A DNA stretch of 64,000 nt. It comes from Lysobacterales bacterium. Lineage in GTDB: Bacteria; Pseudomonadota; Gammaproteobacteria; Xanthomonadales; Marinicellaceae. Location: the NCBI GenBank assembly GCA_026988115.1, contig JALSLV010000118.1:1-64000 (forward strand). The letters are read 5' to 3'. The notes under the pieces are model-generated. The model made no database searches, had not been told where the DNA came from, and saw only the letters and a list, made by a program, of their open reading frames with translations. The translations under genes and the position numbers were made by a program. Each line of letters begins with the position of its first letter. Positions within the stretch are counted from its first letter, which is position 1. Below, piece by piece: positions 1 to 7,491 of the stretch.

Positions 1-75
1 AAATAGTCTAATAGTGACTCGCTTTAATTCTTTTCTAGCCTCTGGTGTTAGTGTTCTTAAGTCTATATTTTTCAT
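1..75 (-). CDS. Transposase N-terminus (IS630-like), partial
   Basis: Reading leftward from the ATG at 75, the frame stays open to the edge and gives 25 residues beginning MKNIDLRTLTPEARKEL. That pattern resembles the start of the helix-turn-helix region of IS630-family transposases, where an Asp-Leu-Arg-x-Leu stretch is followed by an Arg-rich helix. A TATAAT hexamer lies just upstream on the same strand at 82-87. The catalytic DDE domain would be outside the window, so whether the gene is intact is unknown. The family call rests on a short match read by eye and could be wrong; another HTH-bearing transposase is the main alternative. Confidence 0.5.
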   Translation of the reverse strand, partial: MKNIDLRTLTPEARKELKRVTIRLF

Positions 76-115
76 GCTACTATTATAACATAATAGAGCG
101 ATATTATCTAGCTAG
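1..115 (-). mobile_element. End of an insertion sequence, probably IS630-like, truncated by the window edge
   Basis: A transposase start (see the CDS at 1-75) points out of the window, and immediately to its right a riboflavin gene begins in mid-frame at 116. This is the picture expected where an insertion sequence has landed inside a gene. The junction lies near the TA-containing stretch at about 107-114, and IS630 elements target TA. Only one end is visible, so the terminal inverted repeat and the target duplication cannot be confirmed. Confidence 0.5.
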
Positions 116-322
116 GTTAATAACCAAGCAGTTGTCACCGAATTTGACGACCTTGGCAACAACAATAAGAGTCAATATGCTTATCACAATGTGGGCATTG
201 GCTCGCAAATACTTAAATCTTTGCAGGTTGGAAAAATGAAACTCATGAGCCCAGAACTCCGCTTTCCTGCTTTATCGGGATTTGGATTGGAAATTACAGA
301 ATTTATTGAGTATAAAAAATAG
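116..322 (+). pseudogene. 3' remnant of ribBA (DHBP synthase / GTP cyclohydrolase II-like)
   Basis: An open frame without a start runs from an in-frame stop at 113-115 to TAG at 320-322. It encodes about 68 residues containing VGIGSQIL, VGKMKLMS and LSGFGLEITEF. These match the C-terminal end of the GTP cyclohydrolase II-like domain of fused RibBA proteins, where a G-I-G-x-Q-I-L stretch and a final S-G-F-G-L-E-I are conserved. The frame is cut on its left side by the transposon end. Because ribH and ribA follow directly, this was probably the first gene of a ribBA-ribH-ribA operon. The N-terminal DHBP synthase half, if it survives beyond the element, could still work. Confidence 0.7.
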
Positions 323-348
323 ACACTTTACATAAATGAAAACAAGAA

Positions 349-409
349 TGAACCACAGAGGACACAGAGATATTGTAAAGTACATAAACTCTTTGTCCTT
401 TGTGGTTCA
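349..409. repeat. Long inverted repeat (REP/MITE-like) between ribBA remnant and ribH
   Basis: Two 21-base arms at 349-369 and 389-409 are inverted copies with two mismatches, separated by 19 bases. The left arm begins TGAACCACAGAGGACACAG. This AACCACAGAGGACACAGAG type of sequence is recognisable from dispersed intergenic repeats in many bacterial genomes. As RNA it would form a strong hairpin 25 bases before the ribH start, so it could act as an attenuator or processing site. No T-run follows it, so it is unlikely to be a classic terminator. Confidence 0.7.
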
Positions 410-433
410 ATAGTATCTTGCGGATATAAAATT

Positions 434-859
434 ATGAAAAACAAAAAGATTGCCATTATCACAGCACCTTTTTACCAGCACATCATTGATGGCTTGTACC
501 AAGGTGCAGAGAAATATTTAACCCAATACGGTTACCAAATCACACGCATTGATGTGCCAGGAGCATTAGAAATTCCTTTGGCTTGTCAGTTATTGGCACA
601 AGCGGGAAAACACCATGCCATTGTTTGTCTTGGTGCTGTTATTCGGGGTGAAACAGCCCATTTTGACCACGTGTGTGAACAATCAGCAGGAGGAATTATG
701 GATGTCTCGTTAAAATTTTCACTGCCTATTGGTAATGGCATAATTACCGTAGAAAATGAAGCCCAAGCTATCGCGCGCTCAAGTGATGATGGTAGAAACA
801 AGGGTTTTGAAGCGGCAGTTGCAGCCGTGAAATTATTGAAGTTAAAAAGTGAAATATGA
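434..859 (+). CDS. ribH: 6,7-dimethyl-8-ribityllumazine synthase
   Basis: This cytoplasmic enzyme condenses 3,4-dihydroxy-2-butanone 4-phosphate with 5-amino-6-ribitylaminouracil, the penultimate step of riboflavin synthesis. The 141 residues show the family landmarks in order: an N-terminal strand with APFY, PGALEIPL near residue 43, GAVIRGETAHFDHVC near 67-81 with the catalytic-region His, and NKGFEAAVAAVKL near the C-terminus. The protein is a little shorter than the usual 150-160 residues, mainly at the N-terminus. The ATG at 434 has only a weak ribosome-binding sequence, but no earlier in-frame start preserves the fold better. The gene overlaps ribA by four bases (ATGA), so the two are probably translationally coupled. 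Confidence 0.95.
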   Translation: MKNKKIAIITAPFYQHIIDGLYQGAEKYLTQYGYQITRIDVPGALEIPLACQLLAQAGKHHAIVCLGAVIRGETAHFDHVCEQSAGGIMDVSLKFSLPIGNGIITVENEAQAIARSSDDGRNKGFEAAVAAVKLLKLKSEI

Positions 860-1440
860 ACACAGAATTTATTGCAAAAGCCAAACTCCCTACTAAATAT
901 GCAAATTTTGAAGTGCATGTTTTTACGTATGATAATAAAGAACATTTGGTCTTGACTAAAGGCAAATTTTCCAAAAATGATACAGTACTTACCCGTGTGC
1001 ATTCGGAATGCTTAACTGGTGATGGTTTGTTTTCTTTGCGTTGTGACTGTGGTCCACAATTAGAATATGCCATGCAAGAAATTGGCAAGCAAGGCCAAGG
1101 AATGATTATCTACTTACGCCAAGAGGGGCGGGGAATTGGTTTGCTTGAAAAAATTAAAGCCTATGAATTACAAGATCAAGGCGTTGATACTTTTGATGCT
1201 AATATTCAACTTGGACATGCCGCAGATAACAGAAATTATGCTATGCTTGCGGGTATTTTTAACCACTTTAATGTTTCTAGAGTTGATATTATGACAAATA
1301 ACCCTGATAAAATAAACGCCATCAAGGAAGCTGGTGTCACTATAAATCAACGCATAGCGTTAAATGTTGGTCATACGAAACAAAATAAAGCCTACATCCG
1401 CACTAAAGTTGATAAATTTAATCATTTGACGAAATTATGA
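856..1440 (+). CDS. ribA: GTP cyclohydrolase II
   Basis: RibA opens GTP to 2,5-diamino-6-ribosylamino-4(3H)-pyrimidinone 5'-phosphate, the first step of riboflavin synthesis. The 194-residue length is close to the E. coli enzyme. The zinc site is visible as SECLTGDGLFSLRCDC (three Cys), followed by IYLRQEGRGIGLLEKIKAY, which carries the GTP-binding and catalytic Arg/Glu residues, then a C-terminal TNNPDKINAI segment. It starts inside the ribH stop codon. Having a stand-alone ribA explains how the cell could tolerate damage to the cyclohydrolase-like half of the neighbouring ribBA gene. The 3' end overlaps a possible small membrane ORF by four bases. Confidence 0.97.
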   Translation: MNTEFIAKAKLPTKYANFEVHVFTYDNKEHLVLTKGKFSKNDTVLTRVHSECLTGDGLFSLRCDCGPQLEYAMQEIGKQGQGMIIYLRQEGRGIGLLEKIKAYELQDQGVDTFDANIQLGHAADNRNYAMLAGIFNHFNVSRVDIMTNNPDKINAIKEAGVTINQRIALNVGHTKQNKAYIRTKVDKFNHLTKL

Positions 1441-1523
1441 TAATTGATGCAATTAAAGCCCTTCTCTTTGCAGGTATTCCTGTTGCTCTTTTCTCTTATA
1501 ATTTGGCCAATTTATTGGAGTAG
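1437..1523 (+). CDS. Possible 28-residue single-pass membrane microprotein, coupled to ribA
   Basis: An ATG overlapping the ribA stop (ATGA) opens a 28-codon frame ending in TAG at 1521-1523. The product, starting MIIDAIKALLFAGIPVALF, is almost entirely hydrophobic and would form one membrane helix. I do not recognise a family. The four-base overlap is the same coupling used between ribH and ribA, which supports translation. The same frame continues past the TAG into a second hydrophobic segment (1533-1613). The pair may therefore be a two-helix protein broken by an amber codon, or two separate peptides. Confidence 0.4.
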   Translation: MIIDAIKALLFAGIPVALFSYNLANLLE

Positions 1524-1532
1524 AAAATTGCA

Positions 1533-1613
1533 GTGAGATCTCTTTGGATTTTGCTGATTATTGTTTTATTGGCTCACTGGTTTGCGACGAAATATGCGCT
1601 AACTCGTGAATAA
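1533..1613 (+). CDS. Possible 26-residue hydrophobic ORF after an in-frame amber codon
   Basis: A GTG at 1533 opens 26 codons to TAA at 1611-1613, giving one predicted membrane helix (SLWILLIIVLLAHWF) and a short charged tail. The frame is the same as the preceding microprotein, separated only by TAG and three codons. A GGAG lies at 1516-1519, 13 bases before the GTG, which is long for a ribosome-binding site. The 3' end overlaps the end of the convergent TSUP permease gene by 15 bases. The function is unknown. It could be the second half of an interrupted two-helix protein. Confidence 0.3.
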   Translation: MRSLWILLIIVLLAHWFATKYALTRE

Positions 1614-2372
1614 ATCAAGTGCTTTTGGTGCTTCTTTGTACAAAATAAAAACCGCCATCAATAATAGAAAATAAGCAAAATAGCATTTTAATTTTACTTG
1701 CGCTACTTTGTGGCAGATAAATTTTCCAACAAAGGTTCCGATAATTCCAATAAAGGCAACCAAGGTGATGATTCTCCAGTCCAATAATAGGTTGTTTTGT
1801 TTAAGAGTAAAATAATATTTGATGAACCCTGTATAGGAATTAATGGCAATAATAAACAAGCTGGTAGCGATGGCGTTGCGCATGGATAAACCAGCCATTA
1901 ACACCAATGCAGGAACGATTAAAAAGCCACCGCCAACACCCACAATTCCAGTAATAACGCCAACCAAAAGACCACTAACAATAACTTTATTTGTTTGCAT
2001 TTTGTGTGGCTCAGCGCCAATGCTTCTCGAGTTAAACATGCTTAAGGCGGCAACGAACATGATGAAAGCAAAAATGACTAATTGAATAATGCCAGGAATG
2101 TAAGCAGCAAGCAGGGCGCCAAAATAGGTGGCAATCATGCTTGGAAAACCCAATAAAAAGAGGGTTTTCCAGTTCACTAAATTATTTTTTAAATAAGCCA
2201 ATCCACCAGCTAAGGCAATGGTGCCTACGATAGCAAGCGAGCCTGCAATGGCAACTTTTTCTTCTTGTCCAAACAGATACACCAAGACAGGAACGGTAAG
2301 AATTGAGCCCCCAGAACCCATCAACCCAAGAGATATTCCAATAAAAAGTGCACCTATCCAACCTAAAATCAT
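1599..2372 (-). CDS. TSUP (TauE/SafE) family membrane permease, probable sulfite/thiosulfate exporter
   Basis: This 257-residue protein has about eight hydrophobic segments arranged as two similar halves, each opening with a glycine-rich stretch (GISLGLMGSGGSILTVPVL near 12-30 and GVITGIVGVGGGFLIVPALV near 137-156). That duplicated GxGGG...P pattern is the signature of the TauE/SafE (TSUP) family. Members move sulfur-containing or organic anions across the inner membrane. It is divergent by 69 bases from a persulfide dioxygenase-like gene and close to a sulfide:quinone oxidoreductase. Export of sulfite or thiosulfate made during sulfide oxidation is therefore the most economical reading. The substrate itself cannot be read from the sequence. 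Confidence 0.85.
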   Translation of the reverse strand: MILGWIGALFIGISLGLMGSGGSILTVPVLVYLFGQEEKVAIAGSLAIVGTIALAGGLAYLKNNLVNWKTLFLLGFPSMIATYFGALLAAYIPGIIQLVIFAFIMFVAALSMFNSRSIGAEPHKMQTNKVIVSGLLVGVITGIVGVGGGFLIVPALVLMAGLSMRNAIATSLFIIAINSYTGFIKYYFTLKQNNLLLDWRIITLVAFIGIIGTFVGKFICHKVAQVKLKCYFAYFLLLMAVFILYKEAPKALDLFTS

Positions 2373-2441
2373 TTAATGACTCATTTGCTTAAATTAGCAC
2401 ATTCTAATATAATACCCTGATGCAAACAAAGGAATTTCAAT

Positions 2442-3314
2442 TTGAACCCAAAAGTTAAGAGTTTTTACCATAAAGAGACATTTACTTGGACACATGTTGT
2501 GATTTGCCCTGAAACAAAAAAGGCAGCAATCATTGATCCAGTATTGGACTACAACGCCAATAACGCCAATACTTCAACACAGTTTATTGATGAGGTTCTG
2601 TTGTATATTAAGCACAAAGGATTAATAGTGCAGCATGTGTTAGAAACTCACGCACATGCCGACCACCTCACTTCAGCAGCTTATGTCACGAGCAAAACCA
2701 AAGCGCCAGTGGCAATAGGAGAGGGCATCCAAAGAGTGCAAGAAATATTCAAAAGCATTTTCAACCTTGATGAAAGTTTTAGAACAGATGGCTCGCAATT
2801 TAATCTTTTACTTAAAGATGGTGATAAAATAACGTGTGGAAATCTTCAAATTAGAGTTTTGCACACACCGGGGCATACCAATGATAGCATGAGTTTTATT
2901 TGTGGAGATTGTGTTTTTATTGGGGATACGCTTTTTTCTCCTGATTATGGTTCTGCACGCTGTGATTTTCCTGACGGAAACGCACAAAAGCTATTTGATT
3001 CAGTGCAAAAAATATATGCTTTGGGTGAAGAAAAAAAATTGTATTTATGCCATGACTACCCTCCCAATCAACGCAAACCACTGGCGTGGTTTCTGTCTTC
3101 TGTTCAACAAACTGAAAACAAACACATAACTCGTACAACAAAAATAGAAGATTTCATAAGAATGCGTGAACAACGTGATGCACAATTAAATCAACCTAAA
3201 CTTATTATTCCATCCATACAAGTCAATATTCGGGCAGGCAATTTCCCAGAGCCTGAATCTAATGGATGCCGTTATTTGAAAATTCCTCTCAATAAACTTG
3301 GGAAAGGGTTTTAA
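2442..3314 (+). CDS. Persulfide dioxygenase-like metallo-beta-lactamase-fold hydrolase (ETHE1/Blh type)
   Basis: The iron-binding MBL motifs are all present: HAHADH at residues 70-75, His145 in HTPGHTNDS, Asp162 in GDTLF and His204 in LCHDYPP. The C-terminal stretch with NIRAGNFPEPE and YLKIPLN is typical of the ETHE1/Blh branch rather than glyoxalase II. Such enzymes oxidise glutathione persulfide to sulfite in the cytoplasm, downstream of sulfide:quinone oxidoreductase. The start is TTG at 2442, preceded by AAAGGA about eight bases upstream; the nearby ATG at 2420 is out of frame. It stands divergent from the TSUP exporter and 217 bases before sqr. In this setting persulfide oxidation is more likely than a regulatory or Blh-only role. 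Confidence 0.85.
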   Translation: MNPKVKSFYHKETFTWTHVVICPETKKAAIIDPVLDYNANNANTSTQFIDEVLLYIKHKGLIVQHVLETHAHADHLTSAAYVTSKTKAPVAIGEGIQRVQEIFKSIFNLDESFRTDGSQFNLLLKDGDKITCGNLQIRVLHTPGHTNDSMSFICGDCVFIGDTLFSPDYGSARCDFPDGNAQKLFDSVQKIYALGEEKKLYLCHDYPPNQRKPLAWFLSSVQQTENKHITRTTKIEDFIRMREQRDAQLNQPKLIIPSIQVNIRAGNFPEPESNGCRYLKIPLNKLGKGF

Positions 3315-3531
3315 TAGACTGTTAACGATAAAGTAACAATAGGAATTAGGGTTTAATTAACCTTTTTGCTGTGTTACAATCATTGCCACTATTGGTTAAG
3401 GAGGCCAATTATAATAAAAAAACTCCTAATTAATAAAAACTAGAAAGTTACTTAAAGGCGTGTTTGAGCACTGGGGAACAAGCACAAATTTAGTTTAAAA
3501 CAATCATATAAATTAAAATAGAGGAATAAAC

Positions 3532-4803
3532 ATGAGTCATATCGTCGTATTAGGTGCAGGCATTGGTGGCGTTCCAGCCGCTTATGATTTGCGCAAAGAA
3601 TTAAGTAAAGAACATCAAGTGACATTGGTCAATAAAGGTGAAAAATTTTGTTTCACTCCTTCCAATCCATGGGCTGCAGTCGGCTGGTCAAAATCAGAAA
3701 AAATTTCAGTTGATTTAACCAAATACATGAAAAAGAAAAAAATTGATTTTAAAACCAGTGGCGCTAAGAAAATTGATGCTGCAAATAACAAAATGATTTT
3801 AGATGACGGTGAAGTCGTAGAATACGATTATTTAGTTATTACCACGGGGCCAAAATTGGCCTTTCACGAAGTCGAAGGTTTGGGTCCAATTGATGGGCAC
3901 ACGCAATCTATTTGCACATTGGAACACTCCGAACAAGCGTGGGAAGAATACCAAAAGTTTTTAGAAAATCCTGGCCCGATTGTTATTGGAGCCGTCCAAG
4001 GGGCGAGTTGTTATGGTCCTGCATATGAATTTGCGATGATTGTTGATACAGACTTACGTAAACGCGGCATTCGTGATCAAGTGCCAATGACATTTGTTAC
4101 GGCAGAACCCTATATTGGACACTTGGGATTAGGCGGTGTAGGTGACTCAAAAGGGCTAATGGAATCGGTTATGCGTGATAGGCATATTAAATGGATTACC
4201 AATGCTAAAGTAGACAAAATTGAACAAGGAAAAATGTTTGTTACCGAAGTTGACGGTAAAGGTGAGGATTATAAGAAGCACGAACTTGATTTTAATTTTT
4301 CCATGATGCTTCCAGCCTTTTTAGGTGTGGATGCAGTGATGGATGTTGAGGGTTTGAATAACCCACGTGGATTTGTATTAATTGATGAACACCAAAGAAA
4401 TCCAAAGTTTAAAAACATCTATTCAGCAGGTGTTTGCGTTGCAATTCCACCAGTTGAGGCAACACCCGTACCAACAGGCGCACCCAAAACGGGATACATG
4501 ATAGAATCAATGGTAACGGCTGCTGCAAAAAACATTAAGGCAGAATTAGAAGGCAAAGAACCTTCTCATAAAGCAACGTGGAATGCCATTTGTTTAGCAG
4601 ATTTGGGGGATACGGGTGTGGCTTTTGTTGCATTACCTCAGATTCCTCCTCGTAACACAACATGGGCGAAAAAAGGCAAATGGGTGCATTTAGCTAAAAT
4701 CGCTTTTGAAAAATATTTTATGCGTAAGGTCAAAACTGGATCAACAGATTCTTTGTTTGAGCGATATATCTTGGGCATGATGAAAATTAAGAGACTAAAG
4801 TAA
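3532..4803 (+). CDS. sqr: Sulfide:quinone oxidoreductase
   Basis: SQR is a membrane-associated flavoprotein that oxidises sulfide to polysulfide or persulfide and passes electrons to the quinone pool. The 423 residues open with the FAD dinucleotide-binding motif VLGAGIGGVPAA, and a second nucleotide-binding region lies near YLVITTGP. Cysteines sit at 128, 160 and 354, the spacing of the three redox-active cysteines in characterised SQRs. The block around EPYIGHLGLGGVGDSKG and the C-terminal PTGAPKTGYMIESM are also characteristic. A good AGAGGAATAAAC leader precedes the ATG. The C-terminus is basic and amphipathic, consistent with membrane attachment. A strong hairpin follows the stop, so the gene is probably transcribed alone. 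Flavocytochrome c sulfide dehydrogenase is less likely because quinone-type features are retained. Confidence 0.93.
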   Translation: MSHIVVLGAGIGGVPAAYDLRKELSKEHQVTLVNKGEKFCFTPSNPWAAVGWSKSEKISVDLTKYMKKKKIDFKTSGAKKIDAANNKMILDDGEVVEYDYLVITTGPKLAFHEVEGLGPIDGHTQSICTLEHSEQAWEEYQKFLENPGPIVIGAVQGASCYGPAYEFAMIVDTDLRKRGIRDQVPMTFVTAEPYIGHLGLGGVGDSKGLMESVMRDRHIKWITNAKVDKIEQGKMFVTEVDGKGEDYKKHELDFNFSMMLPAFLGVDAVMDVEGLNNPRGFVLIDEHQRNPKFKNIYSAGVCVAIPPVEATPVPTGAPKTGYMIESMVTAAAKNIKAELEGKEPSHKATWNAICLADLGDTGVAFVALPQIPPRNTTWAKKGKWVHLAKIAFEKYFMRKVKTGSTDSLFERYILGMMKIKRLK

Positions 4804-4812
4804 GTTGCAAAA

Positions 4813-4852
4813 TTATGCCTAAGAAGGATTTGATTACCTTTCTTAGGCATAA
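4813..4852 (+). terminator. Hairpin terminator after sqr
   Basis: Inverted arms at 4813-4827 and 4837-4852 (TTATGCCTAAGAAGG and its near-perfect complement) form a stem of about 15 base pairs with a nine-base loop, starting ten bases after the sqr stop. The following sequence is A/T-rich but lacks a long T-run, so it may work as a weak intrinsic terminator or as a 3' stabilising structure. Confidence 0.7.
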
Positions 4853-4901
4853 ATATTTGACACTTCATAGCTATAATGGGAAATAATAAATAGGGTAATA
4901 T

Positions 4902-7103
4902 ATGAGAACATCATCTCGAATTGGACATAACAACCTCATAACCAGTAGTCTAGTTCCTTTTCAAAGTTGTTTGGAAAAATCGCTTTCAATAGCTTGTGAA
5001 AAGACTCTGGAGAACTTGTTTCTGCAAGCAGAAAATGCATCCTCGAATCAGCAAGAAACCCAATTGTTTGAGCAATATAATGCGTTAAAGAAGAACCAAA
5101 GCTATATTATAAATGTATTGGGTGATATTACCAAGAGTATGCCAGATAGCATAACTGAACAAATTAGTTTATCCAATGATGAAATTAGCTTGTCTTTAGT
5201 TGAAGATGAGGAGTTGGAAATTAGCTTGGCTTTTACACAGTTAGAATCGGTATTAGATATCAGATTCTCCAATTACCTCTATGCACTTGAGAAGAGACTA
5301 AAAATTCTTTTTGCTTCTCGAAATATAACTAAAGCCAATATGCCTTTCGGTGTTACTTCAATTTGCTGGATATACAGTCAGACCCTTGAAGTGCTAGAAG
5401 CAAATATATTGACTAAGGTATCAATAATAGAAATTTTGAAAAAGGAATTGAATAAAAATTTACACACATTGTATGATATTATTGATAAAAAGTTTGTTGA
5501 TGCTGGAATCTTACCCAACATTAAAAAGAAAGTGGCCAAACCGCATGCGGGCAAAAATAAGCGTGTTGGTCAGGCGCAAGGGGATTCTCATGGCTTAAAT
5601 CAACAACAAGACCAACCCAACACACAACAAACCAATTCACCTGCATTAGATACCAGCAATGTTTTTCATGGAACACAAGGAGAAACGGGAGGCTTAGGTG
5701 ACCCAGCAAATTCTTCTGAATTGGTTAAATCCATTTTTGATTTGATGAATCAAAGCAGAATGCAAAGCAGTCAAAGCAGTCAAGGAAACCAAGCATCAAA
5801 TATAGATAATACAACGATGGATCAAACTCTTAATAATTTATCAAAAGTAACCAGTGTAGCTGCTGGCGGAACTGAAATAGATAAATTAAAAGAAATGATT
5901 TTAGATGACGTTAAAAATGAAACGGGAATTTATTACCCAACTTTAACGCCTCAACAACAAAATTCCTTTGATGTGATGGGCATGTTTTATGAACAAGTCA
6001 AAGCAGATAACTCGATTGATGGAAATATTTTATCTTCTCTTAATGCCATAAATATACCATTAATTCGAACGTCTATCACAGACGAGCAATTTTTTAATAA
6101 CCCAAGCCACCCAGCTCGACAATACCTAGAAAAATTGATTTATGCCGCACAAAAATGGCATGGAACATCTGTAGTCAAAAAACTGCATCAGTTTAGTTCA
6201 AGTGTTGCCAGTGAGTATGATGGCACACCACAATCTTTTGACATGGCGAATGAAGATTTAGAAAGTTACTTGCGTTTAACAGAAAGACGAGCAAAAAAGG
6301 CAGAAGAAAAGTGGGTAAATGCAGCAAAGGGTAAAGAAAAATTAAATATATCACGCCACAAGGTTGAAGAAGTGGTTGAAAATGTTGCAAAAAATGCCGT
6401 GCCAGAATTTGTCCAAAATGTAATTAAATACGTCATTCAGGATTCTCTAACGTTATCCTTGCTAAGGCATGGAGAAGATTCAGAACAGTGGCATACCAAT
6501 ATAAATGCCTCAACAAATATTGCTAAAATGGCAAACCCTGAATTAATTAAAGAGTTAACACCAAAACAAAAAATTGAGTCACTGCATCACCTAGATCAAA
6601 CAATGGACGAGTTGGGTTTTTCAGAAAATGACAGATCTAGAACTTTAAACAACATTAAAGAATGTGCCAATGCAGCGACTGCAGGTACGTTAACTAAAGA
6701 CATAAAACTATCAGAAGTAGCGACAATCAATAAAAATAAAACCAATGCTAAAAAAGCGGGTTCTGTTAAGTTAGAAGAGTTAAGAGATCTTACTGAGGAA
6801 GAAAAGACGGAATTGACCAAAATTCGTTTAATGCCCTATGGAACATTGTTTGACTTTATTATTAATCAACAACGACAGAAAATAAGAAGAAAACTAAGTT
6901 GGTTTAGCCCTGTTAGTAATAAGGCACTGTTTGTAACGCTATTGGGCAGCAAACCTTATGAAAGATCCTTAAATGCAATAGCTATAGATATTGCAAGAAA
7001 GAACATTATTGTTGTCAAAAAAGAGAAGAAGAAATATTTTGATTCCGTATTGAAAACTATTTTTAAAAAATTACAAACAATAACATCTCCCTCTGCATCA
7101 TAA
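4902..7103 (+). CDS. DUF1631 family protein
   Basis: A cytoplasmic protein of 733 residues of the DUF1631 family, whose biochemical role is not established. The diagnostic block is near residues 380-425, where IPLIRTSITDEQFF and a following SHPARQYLEKL match the conserved core of the family. The N-terminal 200 residues are helical. A Gln/Asn/Ser-rich low-complexity linker follows (about 215-300, with KQQDQ-like and QSSQSS repeats), and the C-terminal part is highly basic. A PilZ-domain gene begins 22 bases downstream, and DUF1631 and PilZ genes are found together in other gammaproteobacteria. A link to c-di-GMP signalling can be inferred but not shown. No membrane segments are evident. Confidence 0.85.
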   Translation: MRTSSRIGHNNLITSSLVPFQSCLEKSLSIACEKTLENLFLQAENASSNQQETQLFEQYNALKKNQSYIINVLGDITKSMPDSITEQISLSNDEISLSLVEDEELEISLAFTQLESVLDIRFSNYLYALEKRLKILFASRNITKANMPFGVTSICWIYSQTLEVLEANILTKVSIIEILKKELNKNLHTLYDIIDKKFVDAGILPNIKKKVAKPHAGKNKRVGQAQGDSHGLNQQQDQPNTQQTNSPALDTSNVFHGTQGETGGLGDPANSSELVKSIFDLMNQSRMQSSQSSQGNQASNIDNTTMDQTLNNLSKVTSVAAGGTEIDKLKEMILDDVKNETGIYYPTLTPQQQNSFDVMGMFYEQVKADNSIDGNILSSLNAINIPLIRTSITDEQFFNNPSHPARQYLEKLIYAAQKWHGTSVVKKLHQFSSSVASEYDGTPQSFDMANEDLESYLRLTERRAKKAEEKWVNAAKGKEKLNISRHKVEEVVENVAKNAVPEFVQNVIKYVIQDSLTLSLLRHGEDSEQWHTNINASTNIAKMANPELIKELTPKQKIESLHHLDQTMDELGFSENDRSRTLNNIKECANAATAGTLTKDIKLSEVATINKNKTNAKKAGSVKLEELRDLTEEEKTELTKIRLMPYGTLFDFIINQQRQKIRRKLSWFSPVSNKALFVTLLGSKPYERSLNAIAIDIARKNIIVVKKEKKKYFDSVLKTIFKKLQTITSPSAS

Positions 7104-7124
7104 TCCACTATAATAAAAATAAAA

Positions 7125-7466
7125 ATGAGTAAAGAATACAGAAAATCAAAAAGAGTCAAGCCAACGATAAAGATAGAAATTGTTGACTTGATAATTGGTA
7201 CAGAATTTGGAGACATCTTAAATATATCCTCTGATGGATTGCTTGTTGCTTGTAAGTCTAGAGTTGAAGTAGGAGAGATGTTTCAGACAGAATGGAAGAT
7301 TTCAGCGAGAGGCTTGAAAAACATTAATATTGGGTTGGAATGTTTATGGGCTGAAGTTCAATACACCAACTTATGCCTGTGCGGGTTTTCAATTATTGAT
7401 ATATCGCAAGATGATCAGAACATTCTTGATCGCATTATTGCTCAATCAAAAGAAATAGAAAATTAA
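7125..7466 (+). CDS. PilZ domain protein (c-di-GMP binding)
   Basis: A single-domain protein of 113 residues. The two ligand-binding motifs of PilZ are both present: RKSKR at residues 6-10 (the RxxxR motif) and NISSDG near 34-39 (the D/NxSxxG motif). The remaining residues fit a six-stranded barrel. It should therefore bind c-di-GMP and relay it to a partner. It probably shares a transcript with the DUF1631 gene upstream, which is the obvious candidate partner. The gene ends a few bases before the convergent comM gene. Confidence 0.85.
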   Translation: MSKEYRKSKRVKPTIKIEIVDLIIGTEFGDILNISSDGLLVACKSRVEVGEMFQTEWKISARGLKNINIGLECLWAEVQYTNLCLCGFSIIDISQDDQNILDRIIAQSKEIEN

Positions 7467-7476
7467 TATTAACCCC

Positions 7477-7491
7477 GCGGTATAATACCGC
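7477..7491. terminator. Short GC-rich palindrome between convergent PilZ and comM genes
   Basis: GCGGTA at 7477-7482 and TACCGC at 7486-7491 form a six-base-pair stem with a three-base loop, exactly in the gap between the two convergent stops. There is no T-run on either side. A role as a weak bidirectional terminator is plausible but not certain. Confidence 0.35.

Noticed and set aside
45-239. 64-codon plus-strand ORF at the left edge
   Set aside because: It lies across the transposon end and the ribBA remnant in another frame and has no family-like features.
323-433. FMN riboswitch before ribH
   Set aside because: The only structure is the dispersed-type inverted repeat; the conserved RFN elements are absent.
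586-1088. Minus-strand ORFs opposite ribH and ribA
   Set aside because: They are antisense shadows of two well-supported genes.
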